Shown here: in pieces, positions 49,863-59,169 of the stretch | How positions within the stretch are numbered: position 1 is the stretch's first letter | Layout of the letters: the number at the start of each line of letters is the position of its first letter | From: Taurinivorans muris | GTDB taxonomy: Bacteria > Desulfobacterota > Desulfovibrionia > Desulfovibrionales > Desulfovibrionaceae | Direction: 5' to 3' | NCBI RefSeq assembly: GCF_025232395.1 | Contig: NZ_CP065938.1 | Location: 1,116,001-1,180,000, forward strand | Length of the DNA: 64,000 bases | Notes under the pieces: model-generated | Databases searched by the model: none | Told to the model about the DNA's origin: nothing | Seen by the model: only the letters and a program-made list of their open reading frames with translations | Translations under genes and position numbers: made by a program

Positions 49863-52163
49863 CTATACGTAATCGCTCATGCCGCGGACAGCCTCTAAAA
49901 TATTAGGCAATTTTCTGATTTTATCCATAAGCTGATACAAATGCACGGCATCCGTAACTTCAACGGTGAAATCGACTTCAGCCTTTCCGTCAATGGTGCT
50001 TGTCAAAATCAGGCTTTCGATATTTACGTCGGAATTGGCAATTTCAGCAGAAATAGAAGCAAGCAGACCTTTTTCGTTTTTAGCGGAAACTTTGATTGTC
50101 GCAGGAAACGGTCTGGGCTCTTCATTTTGCCATGTTACGGAAATGAGCCGTTCCGGCTCCAAATCCAAAAGGTGCGGGCAATTGGACAAATGGACGATAA
50201 CCCCGCGCCCGCGGCTGATAAAGCCGACAACCTGATCACCCGGAACCGGCTTGCAGCATTTTGCAAAATGCACCAGAGTATCGTCAATTCCCTTTACGAC
50301 AATACCGCCGGTATGGTCCTTATTGTCAGCGGTCGAAGGCTTTGTCGGCGTATCTTGCGGTTCAATGTTTTTAGGGTCGATCAACGCCTGTAATTTGGTT
50401 AAAATCTTTTTAGGGGTGAACTTCGCATACCCGACGCTTGCGAACAAATCGTCAACACTGGAAGCGGAAAATTCAGAAATCAAATCGCTCAAGGTTCCGT
50501 CTTTCACTGCGCGGATAACGTTAATGCCCATTTTCCGCCCTTCTTTTTCAAGCATATCCCTGCCGAGGGCGATGGCTTTTTCCCGTTCCTCCGTACGCAG
50601 ATAATTCTGAATTTTGGAACGCGCTTTTGAAGTTTTTACCAGTTTCAGCCAGTCACGGCTCGGATAACGGTTTTTATCCGTAATAATCTCAACCGTATCC
50701 CCGCTTTTCAGTTTTGTCGAAAGGGGAACGAGCCGTCCGTTGACTTTCGCGCCCACACAGTGGAAACCGACATCGGTATGGATTAAAAATGCGAAATCAA
50801 GAGGGCTTGCGCCGTCCGGCAATTGCTTTACCAAACCTTTTGGCGTGAACACGTAAATTTCATTGCTGAAAAGGTCAAGACGCAGCGTGCTCATAAACTC
50901 GCGGGAATCCGCCTCATCGCGCTGACGCTCCAAAATATCCCGTATCCATTGCAGCTGCGGCATATCCCCGGCTTTAATGGCATGATTTTTATTATTTTCC
51001 TTATAAAGCCAGTGGGAAGCGACCCCGTGTTCCGCAAAATCATTCATTTCCTCGGTACGGATCTGAATTTCAATGCGCTCCCCTTCAGGACCTATCACCG
51101 TACTGTGCAAACTTTGGTAGCCGTTAGCTTTCGGTAAAGAGATATAGTCTTTGAAACGCCCCGCAACAGGACGCCACAAGGCATGCACCAAACCCAGCAC
51201 GGCGTAACAATCACGCAGTTCCTTCACAATAACGCGGAATGCGATAATATCATGCATTTCATCAAGAGCGGAGCCCTGCGCCTGCATTTTCAGATAAATA
51301 CTGTATACCTGCTTGATACGCCCGAAAACACGGCCCGCAATGCCATGTTCAGCCATGATTTCTTCAATCTTGGAAATGACTTTGCTGATGATTTGACGCT
51401 CGACAACCTGGTTCGTTTCAAGCCAATTTGCAATATGGGCATATTTATCGGGCTGCAGATAACGGAAACTCAAGTCTTCAAGTTCCTGCTTTATCTTATG
51501 CAGCCCCAGGCGGTTCGCAAGCGGCGCATAAATATCCATGGTTTCCTGCGAAATGGAAATTTTTTTATGGGGCTTTTGAAATTGCAGTGTCCGCATATTA
51601 TGCGTCCTATCCGCCAATTTCACAATGGGAACGCGGATATCGTGACTCATTGCCAAAATCATTTTACGGATATTTTCAGCTTGGGCTTCTTCCTTCGTAT
51701 CAAAAGTCATCATATTGATTTTGGTGACACCGTCAACAATATCGGCAACTTGCTCGCCAAATTCCTCATCCAGTTCTTCGATGGACGCATTGGTGTCTTC
51801 AACCGTGTCATGCAAAAGCCCTGCCGCGATGGTATGTTCGTCAAAACCCATTTCCGCAATATTTTTCGCCACAGCCGCAGGATGGATAAAATAAGGCTCA
51901 CCCGACATTCTAAGCTGTCCGGCATGGGCGACTGACGCAAAATCATACGCTTTTTCAATCAGTTTCGTATCAACCTGAGGATTAAATCTTAACGCCGCCT
52001 GAACGATCTCTTCAGCAAGAACAATGTGATTTGCGGCATCATCATTCTTTGCGGAAGAAGATTGACCGGCAATCAAAGCGGAAGACTTTTCCGCCGTATC
52101 CGCTGAAGACGCGGAACCGTTTTGTTTTTGTCCGGTATCATGCACATGTTCTGATTCTGCCAT
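49863..52163 (-). CDS. rsh: bifunctional (p)ppGpp synthetase/hydrolase (RelA/SpoT homologue)
   Basis: 766-aa stringent-response enzyme. The HD hydrolase domain has AGLLHDTVEDT (His118-Asp119) and the later ENIRKMILAMSHDIRVPIVKLADRTHNM, which are intact, so hydrolysis should be active. The synthetase domain follows (about 235-380) with RVIVKELRDCYAVLG and EIQIRTEEMNDFAEHG. Then come TGS (about 400-460) and a C-terminal ACT domain. About 45 residues of polar N-terminal extension precede the HD domain. AAGGAT lies before the ATG. It heads a minus-strand operon with the yhcH-like gene and perhaps selC. Confidence 0.95.
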   Translation of the reverse strand: MAESEHVHDTGQKQNGSASSADTAEKSSALIAGQSSSAKNDDAANHIVLAEEIVQAALRFNPQVDTKLIEKAYDFASVAHAGQLRMSGEPYFIHPAAVAKNIAEMGFDEHTIAAGLLHDTVEDTNASIEELDEEFGEQVADIVDGVTKINMMTFDTKEEAQAENIRKMILAMSHDIRVPIVKLADRTHNMRTLQFQKPHKKISISQETMDIYAPLANRLGLHKIKQELEDLSFRYLQPDKYAHIANWLETNQVVERQIISKVISKIEEIMAEHGIAGRVFGRIKQVYSIYLKMQAQGSALDEMHDIIAFRVIVKELRDCYAVLGLVHALWRPVAGRFKDYISLPKANGYQSLHSTVIGPEGERIEIQIRTEEMNDFAEHGVASHWLYKENNKNHAIKAGDMPQLQWIRDILERQRDEADSREFMSTLRLDLFSNEIYVFTPKGLVKQLPDGASPLDFAFLIHTDVGFHCVGAKVNGRLVPLSTKLKSGDTVEIITDKNRYPSRDWLKLVKTSKARSKIQNYLRTEEREKAIALGRDMLEKEGRKMGINVIRAVKDGTLSDLISEFSASSVDDLFASVGYAKFTPKKILTKLQALIDPKNIEPQDTPTKPSTADNKDHTGGIVVKGIDDTLVHFAKCCKPVPGDQVVGFISRGRGVIVHLSNCPHLLDLEPERLISVTWQNEEPRPFPATIKVSAKNEKGLLASISAEIANSDVNIESLILTSTIDGKAEVDFTVEVTDAVHLYQLMDKIRKLPNILEAVRGMSDYV

Positions 52164-52229
52164 ATATCTATCCTTTTCAAGTCACTTAACGTATTTTTAC
52201 TGCATATCGCAACAGTTGTCAAAAGAATA

Positions 52230-53864
52230 CTATTGCAGAAAAGCGGGTATCCACCATTTTTCCATATTATGGGTAATTCCGGAAACGGCGGGCTCTATGC
52301 CTTGAAAACGTTTCTGCACCATTGGCAAGGCATAGGGGACATACAAAAATAAATAGGGTTGTTCCTCATGCAAAATTTCCTGAAACCTGTCATAATATTT
52401 TTTCCGTATTTCCCTGTCTGTCGACGCGCGGGCTTTCTCCAAAAGCATATCCGCTTCCGCATTTTTAAAATACACGAAATTCAGCCCGTTTTGCCGTATG
52501 GCGGATGAATGCCAAACGCTGGACACATCAGGGTCTTCCAAAATGTTCCATGCCAAAATCACAGCGTCATACCGCCCTTTCATCACAAATTCATTAATGA
52601 ACGTCGCCCATTCAACAGTCCGGATTTTCATTTCAATTCCAACTTTCGCCCATTCCGCCTGCAAAATGAGCAAAACATTTTCCCGTTCCTTATTGCCTTG
52701 ATTAAGCAAAACGGTAAAAGAAAAACGCTGTCCGTCTTTTTGCAAATACCCGTCTTTTCCTTTTGTCCAACCCGCTTCCGCAAAAAGTTCCAATGCTTTT
52801 TGAGGGTCATAGGCGTAACTTCCTATGTTTTTATTATATACCCACGTATCAGGCTTGAAAGGTCCTATGCTTTTCTCCCCAAGTCCGAGCAAAGCCCCTT
52901 TTATCACATCATCCTTATTGGTTGCATGGGCTAAAGCCTGACGCACGAGCCTGTCTTGAAAAAACGGGTGTTTCAAATTAAAACCGATAAACGTGTATCC
53001 GTTGGCGAGATATTTGTATTTCTGCCATTTTTCTTCCCATTCCTTTCCTTGAGTCTGCAGCAGATACTGCTGCGTCGTCAGCCCCAAATAATCGACTTTT
53101 CCCGCTTTCGCCTCCAAAAAAATCGTTGTCACATCGGGAATGATCCTATACACGAACCGGTCGATATACGGGCGTCCCTCAAAATATCGTTCATTCGCTT
53201 CAAGTATAAGATACGAGCCAGTTTTCCATTCCTTTAATTTGAACGGACCCGCCCCTATGGGATTTCTGGAAAAAGCCGTTTGAGTAATGGTTTCATGTTC
53301 CAATACATGCTTCGGCAAAATCGCCATCATCCACGTGATGACAGCCCGGGCATACGGTTCCGCATAACGGACTTCAAAGGAAAATTTTCCTGTCTGCTTA
53401 AATTCTTTAACCAGTAAGCAATCGGCGGCATAAGGCGTCGGCGTATCGGGATCGATCGTCAGCCGGTATGTGAAATAAACATCGTCAGCGGTCAGCTGTG
53501 TTCCGTCCTGCCAGTAAATATCGTCCCGCAATTCAAAGCGGAACAGACGCCCCTCTTCCAAAATTTCAAATTTTTTTGCCGCAAGCGGAACAATATTGTA
53601 TTCCTTGTCGTATTTCAAAAGCGAGGTGTACAAAAAACCGGCGATTTCATGGGAAGCGGAATCGGCAGCCAAAATAGGGATTAAATTAGAAGGTTCGCCG
53701 ATACTTGCCAAAACAAGGCTTCCTCCATATTCCGGTTCTTCCGGGATTTCAATACATTCAAGAGAAAGAGCCTTGTCCGTTTTCGGTTCGCTTTCGGAAC
53801 CGCAGGAGCAAAGAACGAAAAAGAAACATGCGCCCAAAAAAATTTTTAAAAAATTTTTATTCAT
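52230..53864 (-). CDS. ABC transporter solute-binding lipoprotein, peptide/nickel (family 5)
   Basis: 544-aa lipoprotein. The signal ends in VLCSCGSES with a lipid-attachable Cys21. The family 5 pattern is clear: GEPSNLIPILAADSASHEIAGFLY near the N-terminus, FRFELRDDIYWQDGTQLTADDVYFTY, and NPIGAGPFKLKEWK. Such proteins deliver oligopeptides, dipeptides or nickel to an ABC permease. No permease or ATPase gene is adjacent, so it must work with a transporter encoded elsewhere or as a sensor. No clear ribosome site; the gene is 66 bases from rsh on the same strand. Confidence 0.9.
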   Translation of the reverse strand: MNKNFLKIFLGACFFFVLCSCGSESEPKTDKALSLECIEIPEEPEYGGSLVLASIGEPSNLIPILAADSASHEIAGFLYTSLLKYDKEYNIVPLAAKKFEILEEGRLFRFELRDDIYWQDGTQLTADDVYFTYRLTIDPDTPTPYAADCLLVKEFKQTGKFSFEVRYAEPYARAVITWMMAILPKHVLEHETITQTAFSRNPIGAGPFKLKEWKTGSYLILEANERYFEGRPYIDRFVYRIIPDVTTIFLEAKAGKVDYLGLTTQQYLLQTQGKEWEEKWQKYKYLANGYTFIGFNLKHPFFQDRLVRQALAHATNKDDVIKGALLGLGEKSIGPFKPDTWVYNKNIGSYAYDPQKALELFAEAGWTKGKDGYLQKDGQRFSFTVLLNQGNKERENVLLILQAEWAKVGIEMKIRTVEWATFINEFVMKGRYDAVILAWNILEDPDVSSVWHSSAIRQNGLNFVYFKNAEADMLLEKARASTDREIRKKYYDRFQEILHEEQPYLFLYVPYALPMVQKRFQGIEPAVSGITHNMEKWWIPAFLQ

Positions 53865-53980
53865 GCAAATACCGGTAAAAAATTATTTTTTATAAATCAT
53901 TTCTATATATTGTAATAAAACTGTTTTTTGTTTCAGACAATAATATTCCTTAAAAATAAATATAACAGACTTAATACTAC

Positions 53981-54009
53981 TTGAAAAGCAAAAGATTATG
54001 CTGTAATAA
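53981..54009 (+). promoter_or_regulatory. candidate sigma-70 promoter for the SNF2-like gene
   Basis: TTGAAA (53981-53986), a 17-base spacer and TAATAA (54004-54009) in an AT-rich 260-base gap. About 110 bases of leader remain before the start codon. The match is moderate. Confidence 0.35.
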
Positions 54010-54123
54010 TAAAAAATCGTTTTAACTAACACAATTAAAATATCTTCCCTTTAAATTTAAGTCTAACCCTCTTACTATTTAATGCACCCTTCTAAAAAAG
54101 ACTAAAAAAGGTTAAGGTTTATA

Positions 54124-57100
54124 ATGAGTAGACGCCATGAAAGTACATTATGCTCCGCACTGGAACATTTCATTCAGCAAACAATTCCTGAATATATCAC
54201 CGACACAGGAAAAATGATTGTTGCAGAAAATGGAATCAGCAATCTGCTTTGGCATATGGAAGATACATACAGCCAAGCAAGCTGCACCGTGCACGGAGAA
54301 GATTTCCAAGCTTACAGCCCGACCATCACCATCCGGCTGAGCGATAAGCATGTCGAATATCAATGCAACTGCATGGAGTCTTTCGGAAGTCCCTGCCGCC
54401 ACGTGGCGGCGCTCGCCCTCAGCGCGCTGTCCTCCATAGATGTTTCTCAGGATACCCCCAGCGAAACCACGAGTATACGCCCCGAATGGCGGCAAAGTTT
54501 CAGAAATTTCTTTGCGACAAGTTCCGAACCGGAAACCGGCAGGCATTATTTCCTTTTTAGATTTTTCCCCGAACCCGGACGCTTATCCGTTGAATTTTAC
54601 CGCGCAAGACAAAACAAAACAGGACTTTCCACTGTCAGGCAGGCTGTGACCCTTGAAAATATTTTGCAAAATCCTGACTGGTGCGACTATTCCCCCGAAC
54701 TTCCCAAAGTTTTAAAACAAATTGCGGAATACCTCGATTATTACGGACACAGGGTCGAAATTCCGGACGGGCTCTTATCTTGGTTTTTTTGGGCGCTGCG
54801 CAATGAAGAATATATTTTTTGGAAAGATACGGAAAAACCTTGCACCATCGAAAGTTCAACCATGGACTTGAAACTGCGTCCGTCCCTTGACGACGACGGT
54901 CTGCGTTTCGATATCATGCTCCAAAAAGAAGAAAAGAAACCTTTTTCCATTCAATGGGATGAAGACAGACCCGACCAAACCGTCGCGACATTCCATGGGC
55001 AAATTCCTCTTTGGGTATGCTGGAACCAATGCTTTTATCCCGTACAGACCTGCCTGAACCATGATGTCATCCAATCGCTGGTACAAGCCAGCCCCGTTAT
55101 TCCGCAAGAAGATATTTCAGAATTTTTAGACAGGGTTTGGACGCGTCTTCCTTCTTCGGAACTTTATGAACAGGAAGAATTTCTGAAAATCATGGAACCG
55201 GTATTCCAGCCGGGAAGCTATAATCCGAAGCTCTTCCTTGATGAGGAAGGCAGTTTGCTCACGCTTGAAATCCAAAACATTTATGAGAGCATACACGGGG
55301 AATTCATTCTTCCGGGCCCTAACCCCGACTTTCAAACGGGAAGCTATGTTTTTGAGGGGCAAACTTTCCTTCTGCGGCGCGCCCAGGATGAAGAGGCTTC
55401 CCTTTTATCCCAGCTTTCCGAAATGCGTTTTCAACCCCGTAACAACAAACTTTGGTTCATGGAGCCTGAAGAAGCCATTTCTTTCCTTTTGGACTCCTAT
55501 CCGACCCTGCTGCAAAACTGGCGGGTATACGGGGAAACCACCCTTTCACGCTACAAAGTCCGCACGACCACGCCGACCATCAATGCCAGCGTGCAAAGCA
55601 ATGAACAAGAAAAATGGTTCTCCCTCGATGTCAATGTGGAATACGAAGGACAAAGCCTGCCTCTTGAAAAAATTTGGAAAGCCTGGCTCAAGGGAAAACG
55701 CTATGTGCAATTAAAAGACGGCTCATATGCGAGTTTGCCGGAATCATGGCTTGAAAGGCTTGCCCATAAGCTGAAAGTCCTCGGTCTCGACCCCAACAAA
55801 CCACCGAAACATCATTTCAAACAATTTGAAGCGCCCGTTCTTGACAGTATTCTGGACGATTTGCCCAACACCATTGAAGATTCTTTTTGGAGCAAATTGC
55901 GCGACAATATCCGTCACTTTAAGGAAGTGGAACAAATCCAAACACCTAAAGGACTTAATGCGTCTTTGCGCCCATACCAAATCCAAGGTATTTCCTATCT
56001 CAATTTCCTTGACGAATATGGTTTCGGCGGTATTTTGGCTGACGAAATGGGTCTTGGCAAAACCATACAAACGCTCGCTTTCATTCAGCACATGAAAAAC
56101 AAAGGAGCTGTCGGTCCGAACCTCATTGTCGTTCCGACTTCCGTTCTACCGAACTGGGACCGGGAAGCCGAAAAATTCGTGCCTGATTTGAAACGTGTCA
56201 TTGTTTACGGCACGCGCCGTGAAAACATTTTCCGGAAAATCGCGGATGCCGACATTGTCATCACCACCTACGCCCTTTTGCGCCGCGACCTTGAAGAACT
56301 GGAGCAATACGATTTCAACTCCATTATCCTTGATGAAGCGCAAAACATCAAAAACCCCAACACCATAACGACAAAGAGCGTCCGCAATATCCATGCCCGC
56401 ATGCGTCTTTGCTTATCAGGTACGCCTATCGAGAACAACCTTTTTGAATTATGGAGCCTGTTTGAATTTCTTATGCCGGGATTTCTCGGTTCGCAGCACG
56501 CTTTCCAACGCGGCATTATCAAACCCATCAAAGAGGGCGACACCGAAACCCTCGATTATTTGCGTACAAGGGTGAAACCCTTTATTTTACGCCGTACCAA
56601 AGCCGAAGTTGTCAAAGATCTGCCTCCGAAAGTGGAAAGCGTCACCTACTGCGCCATGTCGGAAGAACAAACGGAACTCTATGCTTCCCTCGCCCGCAAA
56701 CTGCGTGAACAGGTGCTTGCCGACGTGGACGAAAAAGGCATGGCGAAAAGCCAGATGTCCATTTTGGACGCCTTGCTCAAATTGCGTCAGATTTGCTGCC
56801 ATCCGAAACTTCTCAAAATGGATATGCCGGGATTTAGCACAAATATTTCTTCCGGAAAATTTGAAACCTTTAAAGACATGGTTATCAACCTTGTGGAAGA
56901 AGGGCATAAAATCTTGGTATTTTCCCAATTTGTGCAAATGCTGCAGCAAATCAGCGCTTGGCTGCAAATGACGGATATTCCGTTCTGTTATCTCGACGGT
57001 TCAAGCAAAGACCGTTTGGAACAAGTGGATAAATTCAATAACAGTCCTGATATTCCTATTTTCCTTATTTCCTTAAAAGCGGGCGGCACGGGGCTCAACC

Positions 57101-57357
57101 TCACCAGCGCGGACTATGTCATCCACTATGACCCATGGTGGAACCCCGCTGTCGAAAGCCAAGCGACAGACCGCGCACACCGTATCGGACAGGCAAAACA
57201 AGTTTTCTCCTATAAGCTGATTTGCCAAAATACGGTTGAAGAAAAAATCCTCAAATTACAGGAAATGAAACGGGGCGTCGCCGAAGCTGTCATTCCGGGA
57301 CAGGATTCGTGGAAATCGCTTACGCGGGATGATTTGGAAATGCTCTTTGAAGTGTAA
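54124..57357 (+). CDS. SWIM zinc-finger, SNF2-family DNA translocase/helicase
   Basis: 1077-aa nucleic-acid-dependent ATPase, probably cytoplasmic. The SWIM finger has C81-x-C83 followed by Cys91-x-His93 in CNCMESFGSPCRHVA. A large middle region of unknown fold (about 110-600) follows. The SNF2 core has DEMGLGKT at about 640-647, a DEAQNIKNP Walker B at 737, a GGTGLNLTSADYVIHYDP motif and the C-terminal QATDRAHRIGQ. Bacterial members resemble RapA-type or repair-linked translocases; the substrate is not known. It stands alone with a promoter and terminator of its own. Confidence 0.92.
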   Translation: MSRRHESTLCSALEHFIQQTIPEYITDTGKMIVAENGISNLLWHMEDTYSQASCTVHGEDFQAYSPTITIRLSDKHVEYQCNCMESFGSPCRHVAALALSALSSIDVSQDTPSETTSIRPEWRQSFRNFFATSSEPETGRHYFLFRFFPEPGRLSVEFYRARQNKTGLSTVRQAVTLENILQNPDWCDYSPELPKVLKQIAEYLDYYGHRVEIPDGLLSWFFWALRNEEYIFWKDTEKPCTIESSTMDLKLRPSLDDDGLRFDIMLQKEEKKPFSIQWDEDRPDQTVATFHGQIPLWVCWNQCFYPVQTCLNHDVIQSLVQASPVIPQEDISEFLDRVWTRLPSSELYEQEEFLKIMEPVFQPGSYNPKLFLDEEGSLLTLEIQNIYESIHGEFILPGPNPDFQTGSYVFEGQTFLLRRAQDEEASLLSQLSEMRFQPRNNKLWFMEPEEAISFLLDSYPTLLQNWRVYGETTLSRYKVRTTTPTINASVQSNEQEKWFSLDVNVEYEGQSLPLEKIWKAWLKGKRYVQLKDGSYASLPESWLERLAHKLKVLGLDPNKPPKHHFKQFEAPVLDSILDDLPNTIEDSFWSKLRDNIRHFKEVEQIQTPKGLNASLRPYQIQGISYLNFLDEYGFGGILADEMGLGKTIQTLAFIQHMKNKGAVGPNLIVVPTSVLPNWDREAEKFVPDLKRVIVYGTRRENIFRKIADADIVITTYALLRRDLEELEQYDFNSIILDEAQNIKNPNTITTKSVRNIHARMRLCLSGTPIENNLFELWSLFEFLMPGFLGSQHAFQRGIIKPIKEGDTETLDYLRTRVKPFILRRTKAEVVKDLPPKVESVTYCAMSEEQTELYASLARKLREQVLADVDEKGMAKSQMSILDALLKLRQICCHPKLLKMDMPGFSTNISSGKFETFKDMVINLVEEGHKILVFSQFVQMLQQISAWLQMTDIPFCYLDGSSKDRLEQVDKFNNSPDIPIFLISLKAGGTGLNLTSADYVIHYDPWWNPAVESQATDRAHRIGQAKQVFSYKLICQNTVEEKILKLQEMKRGVAEAVIPGQDSWKSLTRDDLEMLFEV

Positions 57358-57358
57358 A

Positions 57359-57387
57359 TAAAAAAACTGCCTGCGGGCAGTTTTTTT
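57359..57387. terminator. bidirectional intrinsic terminator
   Basis: ACTGCC (57366-57371) and GGCAGT (57376-57381), 4-base loop, between an A-run and a T-run. It ends the SNF2 gene; its right side touches the stop of the convergent unknown gene. Confidence 0.85.
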
Positions 57388-58141
57388 ATTCCGTAAAAGT
57401 ATTCTCAGGAAACATATCAAAAGGAATGACCACGATAAAATTGTGCAAAACCGAACGTGTCCACTGCAGCACTTCGTAATAATTGTTATCAAGCAAATAC
57501 GATGAACTGGATAAAAAATAAATTTGCCCCTCGGACAAGAAAAGGTAATGGGATAAAAAAGCGGCGACGCTATGTTCATCACTTAAAGCAAGCGTCAGCA
57601 TGATACTGTAAATATGGTCCAACGCCCCCTTGTCCCTTTTATATTGAATATACACATTTTTTCCCGCGCATAAATTCTCATACATTTTTTCTTCCCAAGC
57701 ATTCCTTTCCTTCGGGGCGGGCGGGTCGACCCTTGCAAAACTCTGATAAACCGCTTCCAACGATTCTTTTACAAAAGACAACTGCAATTTCTGCAAAGGG
57801 ATACGCTTATGCAAAATTTGCGACATGCGGTAAAAATACACCATTCCCAAAATATTGTCATAATGCCCGCGTTCCAAATCCTGTTTGGACATAGTCGGCA
57901 AATAAACTTCCAGCAATTCCGCCTGTTCCGGGATTTGTTTCTTCACCTCTTCAAAAAAATCCGGAAACTGTTCTTTCACGGGAAAAAAATCCAATACCTT
58001 ATTTTTAAATATGGTGGTGAGCTCCGCATCAATATCACGCGTGATTTCATGAATATTGGGTTTTTCCTTTTCTTTGCCGGCATAACAATACGGAATAAAA
58101 GAAAAATTCAAAAACATAAGTAAAAAACAAATATATTTCAT
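57386..58141 (-). CDS. secreted protein of unknown function
   Basis: 251 aa with a Sec signal peptide (about 21 residues, cleavage after CYA). The mature part is mixed helix, with no cysteine-rich or enzyme motif recognised. Stretches such as LGMVYFYRMSQILHKRIPLQKL and AAFLSHYLFLSEGQIYFLSSSSYLL suggest a helical repeat-type fold. No membrane helix follows the signal, so it is probably periplasmic. It has no operon partner: convergent to the SNF2 gene and divergent from xerD. No ribosome site is evident before the ATG. Confidence 0.7.
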   Translation of the reverse strand: MKYICFLLMFLNFSFIPYCYAGKEKEKPNIHEITRDIDAELTTIFKNKVLDFFPVKEQFPDFFEEVKKQIPEQAELLEVYLPTMSKQDLERGHYDNILGMVYFYRMSQILHKRIPLQKLQLSFVKESLEAVYQSFARVDPPAPKERNAWEEKMYENLCAGKNVYIQYKRDKGALDHIYSIMLTLALSDEHSVAAFLSHYLFLSEGQIYFLSSSSYLLDNNYYEVLQWTRSVLHNFIVVIPFDMFPENTFTE

Positions 58142-58224
58142 AAAAAATTAAACTCTTCAAAAATATTTTAAAATATTGTAAAAGAAATCCATTCAGAGAG
58201 CAAGATAAGAAAAAAGGAAAAAAA

Positions 58225-59121
58225 ATGTCAGCATACACTGAGGAATGGTTAAATTCCCTGCTCGTCCAACAAGGTTTATCGGAACATACGATATCGGCAT
58301 ACAGACAAGATTTGGAAACGCTGCACGCTTTCACAGACCAAAACAAAAGCCCGCTGGATACACTTGACGAAGACGACTTATTGCTTTTTTCAATTTTTTT
58401 ACGCCAAAAAGGAGACAGCAAACGCACCATCGCAAGACGCTTATCCTGCATACGGAAATTTTTCGCATGGCTTTTCGAGGAAAAACATATCGGCAAAAAT
58501 CCTGCGGAACTGCTGGACAGCCCCAAAATCCCCCTATATTTGCCCGAAGTTCTGAACATGGAAGAAATACAAAAAATACTCTCTGCTCCCAACCCTGCAA
58601 CCAAATTGGGACAGCGGGACACGGCGATCCTGCATTTGCTCTATGCCTCCGGCGTGCGCGTGAGCGAACTTATCAATATAAAACCCACAGACATAGATTT
58701 TCAAAAAGGCATTATCCGTGTTTTCGGCAAAGGCAAAAAAGAACGCCTCATCCCCATACATGGCTTAGCCCTTTCCGTTCTTACCGATTATCTGCAAAAC
58801 ACACGCAAACAATTCATCAAAGACATTCCCGGCGATGCCGAACTTTTTTTAAACCGTTCCGGCAAAAAACTCACCCGCCAAGCCATTTGGAAACTTATTA
58901 AACGCTACGGACAGTCAGCTGAAATCCAGGGGATTATTTCTCCGCATACCTTGCGCCACAGTTTCGCCACCCACCTTTTGGAAGGCGGAGCGGATTTAAG
59001 AACGGTGCAAATTTTGCTGGGGCACAGCGACCTTACCGCAACAGAACTCTATACCCATATTTGCCAGCAAAAAATTCAAGAAATTTATTCCCGCGCACAC
59101 CCCCGCTGCGGGGTAAAATAA
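58225..59121 (+). CDS. xerD: tyrosine recombinase XerD
   Basis: 298-aa site-specific recombinase that resolves chromosome dimers at dif with XerC and FtsK. The N-terminal SAM-like DNA-binding domain is followed by the catalytic domain with Arg145 (ASGVRVSELI), Lys in FGKGKKER, His241-x-x-Arg244 (SPHTLRHSFATH), His267 (LLGHSDL) and the nucleophile Tyr276 (ELYTHI), all present. XerD is favoured over XerC by length and the HTLRHSFATHLLEGGADLR pattern. AAGGA precedes the ATG. A bidirectional terminator separates it from gpsA. dif is not in this window as far as seen. Confidence 0.93.
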   Translation: MSAYTEEWLNSLLVQQGLSEHTISAYRQDLETLHAFTDQNKSPLDTLDEDDLLLFSIFLRQKGDSKRTIARRLSCIRKFFAWLFEEKHIGKNPAELLDSPKIPLYLPEVLNMEEIQKILSAPNPATKLGQRDTAILHLLYASGVRVSELINIKPTDIDFQKGIIRVFGKGKKERLIPIHGLALSVLTDYLQNTRKQFIKDIPGDAELFLNRSGKKLTRQAIWKLIKRYGQSAEIQGIISPHTLRHSFATHLLEGGADLRTVQILLGHSDLTATELYTHICQQKIQEIYSRAHPRCGVK

Positions 59122-59152
59122 AGCCCTTTTCCAACAAGATGAAAAGGGCTTT
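59120..59152. terminator. bidirectional intrinsic terminator
   Basis: AAAGCCCTTTTC (59120-59131), a 9-base loop and GAAAAGGGCTTT (59141-59152), 12 bp perfect, between xerD (+) and gpsA (-). Confidence 0.85.
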
Positions 59153-59169
59153 GCCTGAGCTTGCTCTCT

